A DNA stretch of 64,000 nucleotides from Siphonodentalium dalli (GCA_032622095.1 CP136061.1:221745148-221809147), one strand, 5' to 3'; counted from the first letter of the stretch, positions 40,861 to 54,550 are shown. The notes: generated from the sequence alone by a model not told the origin. Program-made: numbers and translations.

Positions 40861-41814
40861 ATAGATATGCCCACATCAGGCGGTATGCACTAAGAGGGTA
40901 TGCACCGGATGACAGTCGATCTCTTGTTTTATATGTATGGATTGGAAATGCTTATAAGATATTGTCAGATATCTTTTGGTTCAATGGACTATGATTATCC
41001 TGCTTGATATGAGACTTACCATTATCACTCTAATTCATATAATAGGCTATTTTATAAAATTCAAGTGAGACACATACATAATATACTACATGTAGTACAG
41101 AAACAATGTCTATTAAGTTAGTAATTACTATTTATAGTACTAATCTCTATGTTAATTTTTCATCCCACCCGATAACCAGGTTGATTTGATCAAATTGTTA
41201 ATGTTCCTGTACTGTATTTGATTGAAATACTGAAGTCTGAAGGCTGAATGATAACAAACCTGAACTCAAACTATTTGAAATTTTCACAGATGAAAGCTAG
41301 ATAAAGCCAAACATACTTTACAGTACGGTATGATTCCAACTGTTAAACTTAAATCTTTTTGTAAACTTAAATTTCTTATGGCAATATATATAAATATATT
41401 AATGTTTTGCATCTTGTTATGATATGAATTGGGACCTAAATTGAAAAAAAAAAAAAAAAGAGTTTTTTAAATAAAATGTTTTTGTTTTTTTTGTCCAATT
41501 TTTTTTTTTTTTGCAATGGCAATAAAAAGTTTAGGGTCGGGGGTTTAAAATAGGGTCGGTCGGGTTAGCGGAAACAAACGTATTTTTTTTTAGGCCTCTT
41601 CAAGAAAATCTTTTTTGTAAAAAAAAAAACAGAAAACACTTTCTAATGTCTCAGATTAGATTGATTTCACAGCCAAAGCATTCTATAATATAACAGTTAA
41701 TACAGACAATCAAAATTAATCTTAGCTTAATCGTGCAGATAAAATATAAGACATGAAAAGACATAAAGAAATCTGTCAAAATAAATTTATGCCTACCTGC
41801 ATACCCTAATTGTT

Positions 41815-41850
41815 TTCTGACTTGTACCCCCCCCCCCCCCCCCAACCACA
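41815..41850. repeat. C-run
   Basis: A run of about 20 C, similar to that at 39,995-40,014. Runs of G or C like this recur through the window and are likely assembly-sensitive. Confidence 0.7.
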
Positions 41851-42319
41851 TATTTAAATATCTTTGGCCTAACAGAATTTTGAAATCAACCTATGAAACT
41901 CCCTCATTTAAAGCTAAAATCTTAAAATGAATAACTCACTTATATGGCCTAATAAATAGTGATGGGTGGGGATTTAGACTGAAATTAATGAAAGTATCAA
42001 TGACACTGTAGCTCAACTTTGTAAAGAAGGTAATTTTTGTGTGATGAGCAATGAATAGAGAGATTAAAAAGGAGTGTAAAAAATGAGCAATAAAAGGCCT
42101 TGGGTATTATATTTGTAGATGAAGTTATGTTCATTGCAAGGATTTCATCAATAAGTTAGGGCTGCATAGTTTAGACCTGGCAGTGCCATTTATGTAATTG
42201 ATGGAATTGCAGCAACAACTCCCTTATGATCAGACCATGGACACTCTATCACTGTTGTGAGAACATCAGTCATGTTTGTGAAAATGAGATCAATTGTGGA
42301 TTTGGCTGAAATGTTATGA

Positions 42320-43262
42320 TGATCAGACTAAAGGTACGACCTGTTGCACGTGCTAAAGGATTTAGTCATACAAAGAGTAAAATCCAAGATGGCTGCTGGC
42401 GGCCATGTTTTTTGGCCGATTGACCCCAAAATTAATAATTCCCATCTACATGTCAATATTAACATCCATGACAAATTTCATGATGATCAGGCGAACAGTA
42501 CGGCCTGTGCTAATGCATTGAAATTTGAAATCAAAGATGGCACTGGCGGCCATGTTTTTTGTCTGAATGACCCCAAAATGACTCTTTCCCATCTACATTC
42601 CAATTTCAACAGCCATGAAAAATTTCATGATGATCAGACTAAAGTTACGACCTGTAGCCTGTGCTAAAGGATTTAGTCATACAAACAGTAAAATCCAAGA
42701 TGGCTGCTGGCGGCCATGTTTTTGGGCCGAATGACCCCAAAATTACTCGTTCCCATCTACATGTCAATATTAACATTCATGGCAAATTTCATGATGATCA
42801 GACGAACAGTACGACCTGTGGCCCGTGCTAATGGATTGAATTTTGAAATCAAAGATGGCCACTGGCAGCCATGTTTTTTGTTCGAATGACCCCAAAATGA
42901 CTCGTTCCCATCTACATTCCAATTTCAACATCCATGACAAATTTCATGATGATCAGACTAAAGGTACGACCTGTAGCCCGTACGTGCTAAAGGATTTAGT
43001 CATACAAAGAGTAAAATCCAAGATGGCTGCTGGTGGCCATGTTTTTTGGCTGAATGACCCCAAAATGACTCGTTCCCATCTACATGTCATTATTAACATC
43101 CATGACAAATTTTATGATGATCAGACTAAAGGTAGGACCTGTAGCCCGTGCTAAAGGATTTAGTCATACAAAGAGTAAAATCCAAGATGGCTGCTGGCGG
43201 CCATGTTTTTTGGCCGAATGACCTCAAAATGACTCGTTCCTATCTACATGTCATTGTTAACT
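42320..43262 (+). repeat. 170-bp tandem array, block 1
   Basis: Units carry TCATGATGATCAGAC, ACGACCTGTAGCCCGTGCTA, AAATCCAAGATGGC and GGCGGCCATGTTTTTTGG. Two unit types alternate: one with GATTTAGTCATACAAAGAGT, one with GATTGAATTTTGAAATCAAA. Open frames of about 105 codons here come from the array. Confidence 0.88.
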
Positions 43263-43548
43263 GGTTCAGTGCTGAAAGCCCATATTTGGACCCTATGTAA
43301 GAGTGCTGGAAGCCCAGATATGGGCTTTGGCAATGACACTGTCTTGTTTAGTCAACTCTTGTTTAGTTTAATAATTTAAATAGCGTTTGTCAGGTAATAT
43401 TTCAGAAATATTGTTACATATATAATTAAATTCGGACATTGTGAAGTTTGAATGGATGCCGACCAATAAAATTGTCAGAAAAGGTACTTATATCGCGAAA
43501 AGTTTGAGAGAAATTACAAATGTTTTGCCCTAAGGGCGGCCGACAACC

Positions 43549-43800
43549 AATATTCATAACCATAACCTAATCAGACATCCAGGCTCATATCGATAACCTA
43601 CTTTGACAAACAGACAACCAGGCTCATAACCATAGCCTAATGAGACATCCAGGCCTATAACCATTGCCTAATGAGACATCCAGACTCATCATCATTGCCT
43701 AATGAGACATCCAGACCCATAACCATAGTTTAATGAGACATCAAGGCTCATAACCATAGCCTAATGGCTAATGAGACATCCAGGCCCATAGGCATAGCCA
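43549..43800 (+). repeat. 31-bp minisatellite
   Basis: About eight units of CATAACCATAGCCTAATGAG then ACATCCAGGCT, with small changes. It lies between two blocks of the 170-bp array. Confidence 0.85.
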
Positions 43801-43804
43801 ATCA

Positions 43805-43965
43805 CTAAAGGTACGACCTGTAGCCCGTGCTAAATAATTTAGTCATACAAAGAGTAAAATACAAGATGGCTGCTGGCGGCCATGTTTTTGGGCCAAATGA
43901 CCCCAAAATTACTCGTTCCCATAGATCTACATGTCAATATTAACATTCATGACAAATGTCAACCA
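43805..43965 (+). repeat. 170-bp tandem array, block 2 (one unit)
   Basis: One unit, cut off after CATTCATGACAAAT. The missing continuation CATGATCAGACGAACAG is found at 52,471, so the array was split by insertion. Confidence 0.75.
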
Positions 43966-44920
43966 GAAGGGTAAAAATTTGAATTTGTCCCAAGATTGTG
44001 ATTTTTTTTTTAATTAGTTTGTGAAGACTCTGATTTGTTTGGAAAATTTAAATTTTATTCCAGTATGTCAATATATTTCTTTTTATGCATGTGGGACGCA
44101 GGGGGCAAAAAGTCTCAAATATTCGTGAAAATCTAATTCTAAATTAGTGTTATGAAAAAATAGTTGATAATATACACTAGGCCATGTTTTATCTCATTTT
44201 ATATTGTTTGAGTAGTCAAAACTATAAACAAACATACTACGTCCAAGAACAGAGCATCGTTTCTTAATATGACACAATACACCTTATGAGTTTAACTGTA
44301 ACGTATGTGACAAAAATGAACTGTTTAGTATTCTCATTACACGAAATCCATGGAAAGGAATATAACAGTTGCATAATTACTGTATGCAGTAAATGGATTG
44401 AAAAATTATGATGGTTAATCAAAAGTGTTGTTGCGGTACGTAAAGATGGTTAAATACTCTACAAGTTACGTAACACATGTGACGTCACGTACGTTACATT
44501 TGCATTTATTGCTACTGTGCATCAATTGTCCCTTCTGTTCTGTACTATGATGTTTCTACTAACAGAAGCACTTCAGCTACCGTACATGATTTAACATGTG
44601 CATCTCCATTGTTTTACCAGTAGATTGGCTATACATGTATACATTAGTTTTAGTGGTTATAGGTAGATGTATGCAATCTCTTGAAATCAATTGTTCCAGA
44701 CATGGTGAAAATATCATGTTTTATGATATATTGAAAGGTAGAGACCAGTTACTTCTTACTGATCAATCATCCAGAGTTGCAGAAACTGCATAATAGTTGG
44801 TTAGAATTTCTCCCAATTCAAATTCCATAAAGTACAGCTATACTACAGCATAACACATACACAATCTAGCAATATTTCAGCAGAAAGTGTAGCAATTCCA
44901 TACAGATCATGCATGTCAAA

Positions 44921-45142
44921 TTAACCCTTCAATTCTGTGACTTTGTTATTTGCAGTGCTATTTATTAGGACAGTGGCCTAAATAATAGATAAGCATTATA
45001 TATCAAAGAGTGCTATTCTGACATTACTAGTAGTTGCCTATTATTTATATGTTTAAAGGCACACAATGTGGTGGACTCAATAAACATTGTTGTATGTGGT
45101 TGAATTTTAGCACCAGCGCAGCTCATGTCATGAAAAGGTTAA
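44921..45142 (+). mobile_element. Family 2-related TTAA element without hairpins
   Basis: TTAACCCTTC at the left, AGCGCAGCTCATGTCATG then AAAAGGTTAA at the right. The ends match family 2, but the hairpin core is absent. Confidence 0.55.
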
Positions 45143-45742
45143 GGAATGAATAAATATAGGATATCTGCACAATTTTAGTGAATATGGGAATTATTTTATT
45201 GGTGAAATTTCTAAGATTACATACCGTTATAATTTAGCATATTATCTGTAAAGCGGCCCGTGGTAGATTTATTGATGATATTATTTTTAGATGAACATAG
45301 GAAAAGAAATATATACTTCACCCAAATATGCAATACCATTGGCTTAGGATTTAGAAAATTTATGTTTTCAGCAAGATATTAACAAACATCAGTTGAAAAT
45401 TTTTATCTTAGATTTTTTATGATATCCAAACTATACTTACATGCAATGCATAGAAACACTTAATATGTATATATATAGCTATATTGCCACTGATGAAGGC
45501 AGTGGGACCGAAAGCTATGGCAAAATTGTGTGTTTTTATTCACTGTATCTACACATGCGCAACTTCTCTTACCCTGGACATTATTCATTTTATTATATTT
45601 ACATTATTTTACATATTGTACCGGTATATTAAAAAGCAAATTGACACTCTTAAAAAGAGTGTCTGTTTACTTTTATACCATTTGAAAGAATATGGATTTG
45701 TAATTCTCTGGATAATAATTTTTTTATTACAATTAACATAAA

Positions 45743-48340
45743 CACTGGGGGTAAGCTGCTCCGTGGGAAGCGGTTCGCTTGTGATAAAAGCTCCAGTGCG
45801 CAGTTTACAATACGACGGTGCGTCTGTGATTATTTTGTGAAAAAGGAAACTGAAGTATTCAAAATGGTACGTATTATCTCTATAAACAGCATTATTCTAT
45901 GGAACGTCGGTCACAAATGACCAACATGCTTCAACTGTGATTTATATATCGCATTTATTCGAACACATTTCCATACCATGCAGAAGCAGCTGATTTATCA
46001 CTTCAAAACCCGATTGTGTAACGAGAAAATTCTTAATAACATGATATTTTGTGTATGAAAACGAAATAATCTGAATAATGTCCCGTATCAATTGCTATAA
46101 CAAACACCTCCGCCGTGCGATTGTTGTTGGCGTTGGTGTCTCAAACAACTAAATACTGAGAAAAATGCATTTTAACACCACCACGTGGACGCTCCAGTTC
46201 GTATTTCGATAAGCGCCAGCGCGTAGACCGCCGGGACTGGAGGGCTCCAGTGCGCATTTAAAAAGAGATTTAGGGAATTGCAGAGGTGAAAACGATCGAA
46301 ACAAGTTCGTATTTATTATTTCAATCACATTGGCATTATTGGAGCCTAAAACATGACAATTATCGTGTGGTGTTTCCGGAATTATCAGTTATATACCAAT
46401 AGTATATCCTATTATATACTCCAATCGATATGTATTTGAATGTACATGCAGTCCTGTGTGATTCACATGTTATTGTACGGATATAATTAAAACTATTCGT
46501 TTGTTGTCAGCCTAATTGATTTCGAATAGTGGGTTGATCATGTATGCATATTACGATGTGGGAGATTGACCATGGCATGCATGTATTCGCATAATTAATC
46601 TTGCAAAATAATTGTTGATATGCGGCTTGTGTAAGTCATAACACAATATGGATGTGCCATTATATATAAATGGCACGAAAACGGCATGCATGACCTATTA
46701 AAGGCAGACAATCTGATCAGGTGGTCCCCGTATAATCAGATTCCAACAACAATAACAACAACAACATTTTTCAAAAGACGCTTTAGTTATTAAAATCAAC
46801 TAATTGCAAAAAATAATGCCAAATACATGCAATTATGGATGCATTTTAATATCTTTTCAGAAAGGTCCATTAAGATCATTGAATCCTCCATTGACCCTTC
46901 CATACACGCATACATCTGAAATGACAATAATGAAATAATAAGCGCAAGATAATCAGGTATAATTGTGGGTAGAGTGTCTTCATTGCGGGTGGGCAATATT
47001 GGGCAAATCAATTTGCAATACAGGGGTCCAGGAATGTTTTGTTTTAATTTATCATATTATTTTCTCAAAATACTATAATAAATTAAAAACATATATATTC
47101 CCTGACCCCTGTGATTTGCACTCCACCCGGAGTTGAAAGACATTTATATTTACAACATATATTTCAGATACTTTCAAATATATGGGGGTATATCGTTGGA
47201 GTTCCAACCAGTTGCAAACCTGGTTCAGGTAACAGTCAGAATATTCAACCTCAAGAGTGTGCAAAATAAAAGGAAAGTCTTAAGTTGAGATAAAAATGTG
47301 CTCCCAAAGTGGGGGATACAGTTGGAAATTCGAAGTTTGACACCCACCCAAACCAAGACCCTCTAGTCACGTCCCTGACACTCCCAATCGTGCATCAAGG
47401 TGTGAGCTTTCACTGAAGCAACATAGCGATACCAGTTCAACATATTCCCAACTAAAATAAATGTCTAATAATCATAATTACGAATCCATATCACCATTAT
47501 ACATATGGTGTTATGGTTCTGCGAAGAATGCACTGCAAATGATATGAATATAATTATTATATTATAGTAATTATATATACTAATGTCTAATTATCGTAAT
47601 TACATTCGTATCATTTGTATTACATTCTTAATTGTCTTAATTACATTCGTATTCGGATATTTATGCTATAAATGATATATAATATATTAAATTACAACAT
47701 AAAACACAAGCTAATTGAAGAAAATGACACTGAGGAAAGCACACACCACCTTCTGTAGTTTTCGGTTGTCAGAATGTTGATTATCCTGCCAAAATAAGTC
47801 AATTACGATTCCATGACACCTACGCACTGGCGCTTTATTTCATCACAAGCGCACACGATGTGTAACCTGTTATCGCAATGGCACTGGGGCTTTTTGTCAT
47901 GATTTGAAAGCTTTCTGGCATTGATTTAAATGAGCAGAATACATCGACACTGATTGGGGATTACTAGATGACGTATTAGCTTTATTGTTCAATATTGTTC
48001 ACGCTCAAATAAGCTTTTAAATACGGTCTATTCACCCGGTTACTTTCGGTAGTTTCCCATAGTAAATGCATAGGGAATACTTTTCAGCAATGCTAAACTG
48101 GGAAAAGGAGGGTATTGTGAGCAAAGATGTGACAAAACGTCCCTGATTTTGTTATAAATGTTATCGTAGAAGGGAGCAGCAGTGGAAATTATTTTCTATT
48201 CCTTACCTTCAATCTGTGTTCTTTGAATGTTGTAAATAAAATAACTTCTTCTGACCGGATGCGCATTGGAGCTTCGCTCATGCGCACTGGAGCTTTTATC
48301 ACAAGCGAACCGCTTCCCATGGAGCAGCTTACCCCCAGTG
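45743..48340. mobile_element. 2.6-kb TIR element with ATAAA duplication
   Basis: Inverted ends of about 58 bp start CACTGGGGGTAAGCTGCTCC and include GAAGCGGTTCGCTTGTGATA. ATAAA is found on both sides (45738-45742; 48341-48345). Further copies of GCACTGG.GCTTTT and TCACAAGCG lie inside as subterminal repeats. There is no long open frame, so it is non-autonomous. CAC ends with 5-bp duplications are found in Transib-type elements, but the heptamer differs at one position, so this is only a suggestion. Confidence 0.8.
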
Positions 48341-48499
48341 ATAAATGGGGTAATAAAATAATTTTACAAATAAATGTCTGCATTTTAAAGCTATTTTCAT
48401 GAAAACATTGTCCATGACTTGAAGATGTAACATACGTGACAATTCCATGTAACGTACGTGACAACAAATTGAGAATTACCGCTGAACAATTTGAGGCTC

Positions 48500-51400
48500 C
48501 CCTTACCGAAATCTTAGTGATATCTTAGTGCTTCCTTAGTGATTGAATGCTGGAGGAAAATCACTAAGAAATCACTAACAATAATCAGTAGGTGAAATGC
48601 CTAATAGGGAAAGTGAATGCTAATCTTAGTGCTTCTTAATGCTCAAGCACTACCTTAGTGCTTCCTTAGTCCTCTATTTGGGTGAAATATTCATGAGCTT
48701 AGTGCTCGAGCACTAATCTTAGTGCTCGAGCACTAATCTAATTTACATATCACTAGTGCTTGCCTTAGTGCTCAAGCACTTATTTTTAATGATTTGTGAG
48801 CACTAAGGTTGAAATAATAAATTCCAGCTAATATAGTATAGGCTAGTAGTAAATAAACATGCACATGTACTCACAATTTATTCTATAGGGTCCATATTTG
48901 TGTCCCACGGGTGTATATATAATCCTTCATCAAGTTTTTAATGAAATACTGTAATTTTCAAATTGATAACTTGATAACTTTTAATTGGAAAAATAACATT
49001 TATACTAAACATCTGTAACATTTCATCGATTACTTTATCTAAATCACGAATATATGTACATGATTCTCTATTCTGGTCTTCCTCGGTTTAATTGTACTGA
49101 CTTATTCCTGCAAAGAGAAATAAAAAATATGTTTAAAATTTGAATTATAATGTTGAATCTAGGCATACTATTACTGAATGAGTGTCTAATCTCCAATGGA
49201 TGCAAATAGCAATTCTGCCAATATGCGTTATTTGCAATCCGATGCTAGCTTAAATTTAAAAAAACATATTTTTGAAATAACAGAACTATATGCCAATATT
49301 ATCATTATTCCTACCTGTTTTCCATAAAATAAGACCCACTTATACATATATACTGATGATACTGTCCTAGCTGCCTCAAACTTTTGCAATTTAACTGAAA
49401 ACTTTCAATGTTAAAGGAAATAATTTTAAAAAATCCTGTATAAGCATCATTTTTGCAATCCATGTTTTAATAATTTGGCATTTCACACATTTGTATAACT
49501 CACTCTATAATCTCTTTCTTTTTTTGCCATAAGTTGAGCTACCAGTACTGCTACTGAGAGATTGATTCAACTCCCTGCAATTCAAGCTGATTTCCTGCTG
49601 TATAGTCATGATGCAGTTTCTTCCCAAATCTTGCATGAATGCATGCTTCTTTGAAAGAGAAATTGTGAAATCTGAAATTAAAATAGAATAATTAATATGT
49701 CTTGGCTATAAAGATATTAAAGTCATATTTTTCTCTCATTTTGATCTTGGGGGGTACCATTAAAGAAAATATATTGGCCTTATAAAATTGTTTATTGGGG
49801 AAGACAATTAGCACATTATAGTTAATTAATACACCCAGTGTAAGTTTCTTTTAAATATAAAAAATTGCAATATATCATTCAAATATGTATATATAGATTT
49901 ACACCTTGGAGGTGTGAGTCATTTTTTTATTTTCAAAAGGGTTAAATTTCCTATGAGAATTGATATATTAAATCCCATTTATACATGTTTGTGTATTTTT
50001 AAAGGGAACCTGAGAATCTGGTGGAGAGTTTGGTGAATTGTGGCAGCTGGGCCTTGTAATGATCGCTGTAGCTATTTATATTTGTTTAATATTGCACTGT
50101 GTGTACTTGAGTTGGTGAAGTCATCCTGTGAATATTATTAGTACTGTTGACAATATCATAGTTTGGATTTTCATGAGGCAACATATAAATTAAAAAGATT
50201 TATGAGAGTATATACTTACATTGTTCCCCATCCTGGTGCATGCTGTTGTTTCTCCATCAAAAACACAGAAAAAACTGAGAAATTATCTCTTTTCACATAC
50301 ATAAATGTGTTAGGTATATATATTGAAAACATACTTCTTCCATATTCCGATTTAACTCACTGATTCTTTAGAAAAAATATGAGAATAACAGCTAGCTCCA
50401 TGTGTATAATATATGACTGAGAGACAAACTATGGGTAGTCAAAATGAGAGCACATACACTATGACAAACATCTGTTGCTGATATTAAAGAAGTGTCAAAT
50501 TACAAGATGTGGCTGGATTCCTTTGTGATGTAACTAAATTTAGAACAAGTTCAAATAATCCTATATAGGCTCCAGGGGGTGGTCAGATTAGATGATTAAT
50601 TTATATATATAGGCACCGTCTTGTCCCAGGAATATTTTTAGAGCATGCATATGATACAGTTGGTTTTATTGCAGTTTAATAGCTCCAATTAAGAGCCAGC
50701 TAGTAGCTAGTACATGTAGTGAGAACAATTCGATCATTACTTGAAATAGTTAAGCAAATTGTCTCTTTTATAACTCAGAATTGGGGTAGTTTCAATTCAT
50801 ATTAATTATCAACTACTAGTACTTATAGATCCAAAATGGTATTATATGTATTTCCAATGAAAAATTATATTTTTAAATGTATCTAAAAAAAATCAACAAT
50901 TTTTGTCCCTTTTCAGAACAAATAATTGGAGAAAAATACATTTGAATAACACAAGCTCATGTTGACTGGTCTGCCTGACTGAAAACATTATTATTTTATA
51001 TAAAAAAACAAAAAAACAATATTAATAAATAATAATAATAATTTATTTATATAGGATATGAAGGGGTTGACAATCTGACAATATACTTTATCGGGTCTCA
51101 CCTTGAAGTGTTGATCAAACCACTTATTTTGATATGTATAATGCACAGATCAACCAATTTTTTATGCAGCAATGGATTTTTTCTCACTTTTTCCATGAAA
51201 TATCTGTTGAACCTGAGTTAGTTTAATTGCAAGAGATTCTCTGCTTGAAATAAACAAAGTTCTCAGCTGTAAGCACTAAGAGTGCCTTACTAGTGATTGA
51301 GAAAATCCCAGAAACATTAAATGACTGCTGTTATTTAGAAGCTAAATTCTTAGTGCTTCCTATTACTCCAATCTCATGGTTTTGACATTGTGTATTGAAT

Positions 51401-52118
51401 AGATATATTTTGTTGCAAATATTTCACTTAAAAGATAGATTTCCAATAAAAAAGTTAAGTTTTTAAATGTATCTTAATCAGCCACATTTTCCATCCTTGT
51501 TCAGATAAAATAAGTGGAGAAAATATGTTCATGTGAGTGCATGTATGTGACACAAACTCACCCTAACTGGTCTGTTTCACTCAAAAATTATTTTTTAATA
51601 TAAAAAAAATAATTGGTCTCAGCATGAAGAGTTCATCAAACTGCTTCTTTTGATATGTATAAAGCACATACTAGTCAATACTTGTTACAGCAATGGATTT
51701 TTTCTCACTTTTTCCGTGAATTCCATGAACCTGACTTGGTTTATTTCAAGCAGAGATTCTCTTGAAATTAAACTAAGTTCTCTGTAAGCACTAAGAGTTC
51801 CTTACTAGTGATTGAGAAAATCTCACAAACATTAACTGACTGCAGATATTTGGAAGATAAATGCTTAGTGCTTCATATTACTCCAGTCTCATGGTTTAAA
51901 ACATCATGCAGCATTAACAATCAGATGGTTGGAGTACTAAGAATCACTAAGAATCACTAAGGAGAAAATCCCTTAGTGCTCAAGCACTAGCATTAGTGAT
52001 ATTCTTAGTGCTTACACCCCACAAACATTAAGGAAATGTGGAAATTAATGATTCTTAGTGCTCGAGCACTAAGCAAGCACTAAGGAATCACTTATTTAGT
52101 GATTTCTTTCGGTAAGGG
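48500..52118. mobile_element. 3.6-kb element with CCCTTACCGAAA ends and TTAGTGCT repeats
   Basis: Ends CCCTTACCGAAA and TTTCGGTAAGGG. Several hundred bases at each end are packed with TTAGTGCTT and the palindrome CTTAGTGCTCGAGCACTAAG. The interior is AT-rich. It includes a direct duplication of about 0.5 kb (about 50,835-51,390 and 51,440-51,900) and no long frame. No target duplication could be identified. Confidence 0.75.
49335..49412 (+). pseudogene. Possible reverse transcriptase scrap
   Basis: The frame reads IYTDDTVLAASNFCNLTEN then stops. DDTVLA resembles the YADDTVL. box of non-LTR reverse transcriptases. It is too short for certainty. Confidence 0.3.
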
Positions 52119-52470
52119 TCTGCAGATAAATTAATTGTTGAAAACAAAAGAAAGTGAGCATGAGTCACTGGTAGTTGATTGGACATTGAATATAGTTGTC
52201 AGAAATCACAGAAACAATGAATGAAAACAATAGTTTGCGAAAAAGTTTGTTTTTGCATGTAACGTACGTACGTTATACTGACAGACTTCAGGTTTGGCAT
52301 AACATTTTTAAACACCACCAATCTGCTGATCTGCTATTTTATTACGATTATATATACTGTTGACTATCTGGACACTCAGACAATTGTTGATATCAGTGTT
52401 CAGTTTTCAAACAGTAACTTCTTTTATTTCCAAAAATGAGTTCAGTGTAACATACGTGACGCTGAGAATC

Positions 52471-53210
52471 ACCCATGATCAGACGAACAGTTCGACCTGT
52501 GGCCCGTGCTAATGGATTGAATTTTGAAATCAACGATGGCCACTGGCAGCCATGTTTTTTGTCCGAATGACCCCAAAATGACTCGTTCCTATCTACATTC
52601 CAATTTCAACACCCATGACAAATTTCATGATGATCAGACTAAAGGTACGACCTGTAGCCCGTGCTAAAGGATTTAGTCATACAAAGAGTAAAATCCAAGA
52701 TGGCTGCTGGCGGCCATGTTTTTGGGCCGAATGACCCCAAAATGACTCGTTCCCATCTACATGTCATTATTAACATCCATGACAAATTTTATGATGATCA
52801 GACTAAAGGTAGGACCTGTAGCCCGTGCTAAAGAATTTAGTCATACAAAGAGTAAAATCCAAGATGGCTGCTGGCGGCCATGTTTTTGGGCCGAATGACC
52901 CCAAAATGACTCGTTCCCATCTACATTCCAATTTCAACACCCATGACAAATTTCATGATGATCAGACTAAAGGTATGACCTGTAGCCCGTGCTAAAGGAT
53001 TTAGTCATACAAAGAGTAAAATCCAAGATGGCTGCTGGCGGCCATGTTTTTTGGCCGAATGACCCCAAAATTACTTGTTCCCATCTACTACATGTCAATA
53101 TTAACATTCATGACAAATTTCATGTTGATCAGACGGACAGTACGACCTGTGGCCTGTGCTAATGGATTCAATTTTGAAATCAAAGATGGCCGCTGACGGC
53201 CATGTTTTTT
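52471..53210 (+). repeat. 170-bp tandem array, block 3
   Basis: About four and a half units of the same two types as block 1. It begins in mid-unit (CATGATCAGACGAACAG), where block 2 broke off. It ends next to a palindrome, CCCACTGACCGACGCGCGAA to TCCAGTGGG. Confidence 0.85.
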
Positions 53211-54550
53211 CACCCACTGACCGACGCGCGAAGCGCATCCAGTGGGTGTCTATAATCGTAGGACTCATGCGTTTCTGCTGAATTGAACTAGTGCCTATGC
53301 GTTTCTGCTGAGCTGCACTGACGTTTAATCGCAAAATAAAATTATAATCATTATCAAAGCACACATTTGGATAACACCGCCATAAACAGTGACATATTAT
53401 GATGTTGAGCTCGTATCGTCAATAAAATTAGAGTTATAACTTATAAAACTAAGAATTACTGCTAAAGTATTTCTACCAATTGAGTAACTAGATTCAGGTT
53501 GAGCTGGAACTTGAGAACTTTTTAATTTCAACCAATTGAAATGTCGTTGGGAGTGGAAAGGGTTAAGGTTGGGAAGCAACGCAAATGACATCATCGTAAA
53601 CAAGGCGCCTCAAAATCAAATCGTACACATGAACATGTCTCGATTCGTCTCGGAAGCTGATTTAAATTCATTCATTTTGACTGTTTCTGTGTCCTAAGAT
53701 ATTAAAAACTTGCGGGATATCTTTGAATGTGCTTAGGAAGCCCGAAGGATTGTATTGATATCTAATTTATTGGATTTACCTCCCAAAAAGGTGAGTTTAA
53801 GGCCTGCATTTGTTCAATGTGTTGTCAATCTGATTCTGACAGGGACAGCGCTCGTCTGCAACTGTATATTGGCTGAATTCGCGTGTTTGAAGCAAATGTT
53901 TTCTCCACTCAATTCTCTCAAAATGCCATAATCTGTCAAATTCTCTCAATAATTCTATCTAAATACATCTTAGCTATTGTTCGGATCAGATCTCCCCGTC
54001 GAGAGAGCAATATTTTTACCAAAACGACACTTGAGAAAATGATTGTTAAATTTGTTTACGCTGGTTTAGTTGTGTTATATACATATTTTATAATTTGATT
54101 CTAATTTTCATTGTACCACTATAGAAGTCGATAAATAACTATTCTGGCACTATATAGAGATAAATAAGTTTCTGACACCCCCCCCCTATTTTATAGCCTT
54201 GTCGCAACAATAGAGTTGAGATGCATAATATATCAACATTGGTCATTATCGCTCTTCAAATCTATATCGGTATCAAACCATATTTCCCCGTATCGCCCAC
54301 CCCTCCCCAATTTTTTCATTTGTATTATAGACTCGTTACATATACATTTTATCATTTGATACTGATATTCTGTATTTCTCTTCTGTTCAACAATGCCAAA
54401 ATCATAACGGTGCAATGCCTTGTAACATTTGCTTCAACATGCCGAGTTCCGCTGCAGACGATACAAAACTGACAACATTTTGAAATGTAAACAGGCTTCA
54501 AACTCACCAAAACCAAAGGTCCCAAGTCAAGGTCCAAAATCCCCAACACA
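53211..54550. other. Stretch without a gene
   Basis: Frames on both strands are short and without recognisable domains. A C-run lies near 54,180. Confidence 0.35.

Larger units (their letters stand above)
39485..41596. mobile_element. 2.1-kb TIR element
   Basis: Inverted ends GGCCTAA.AAAAAATACGTTTGTTTCCGCTAAC (about 33 bp). TCT lies on each side as a possible 3-bp duplication. It contains an orphan exon-like frame (39,762-39,900), a C-run and a 175-bp tandem array. No transposase core was seen, and the superfamily is unresolved. Confidence 0.65.

Noticed and set aside
42344-43154. Frames of 103-107 codons with repeated KSKMAAGGHVFW and HDKFHDDQ
   Set aside because: The frame follows the 170-bp tandem array by chance of unit length. 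Units elsewhere are out of frame or contain stops, so no protein is inferred.
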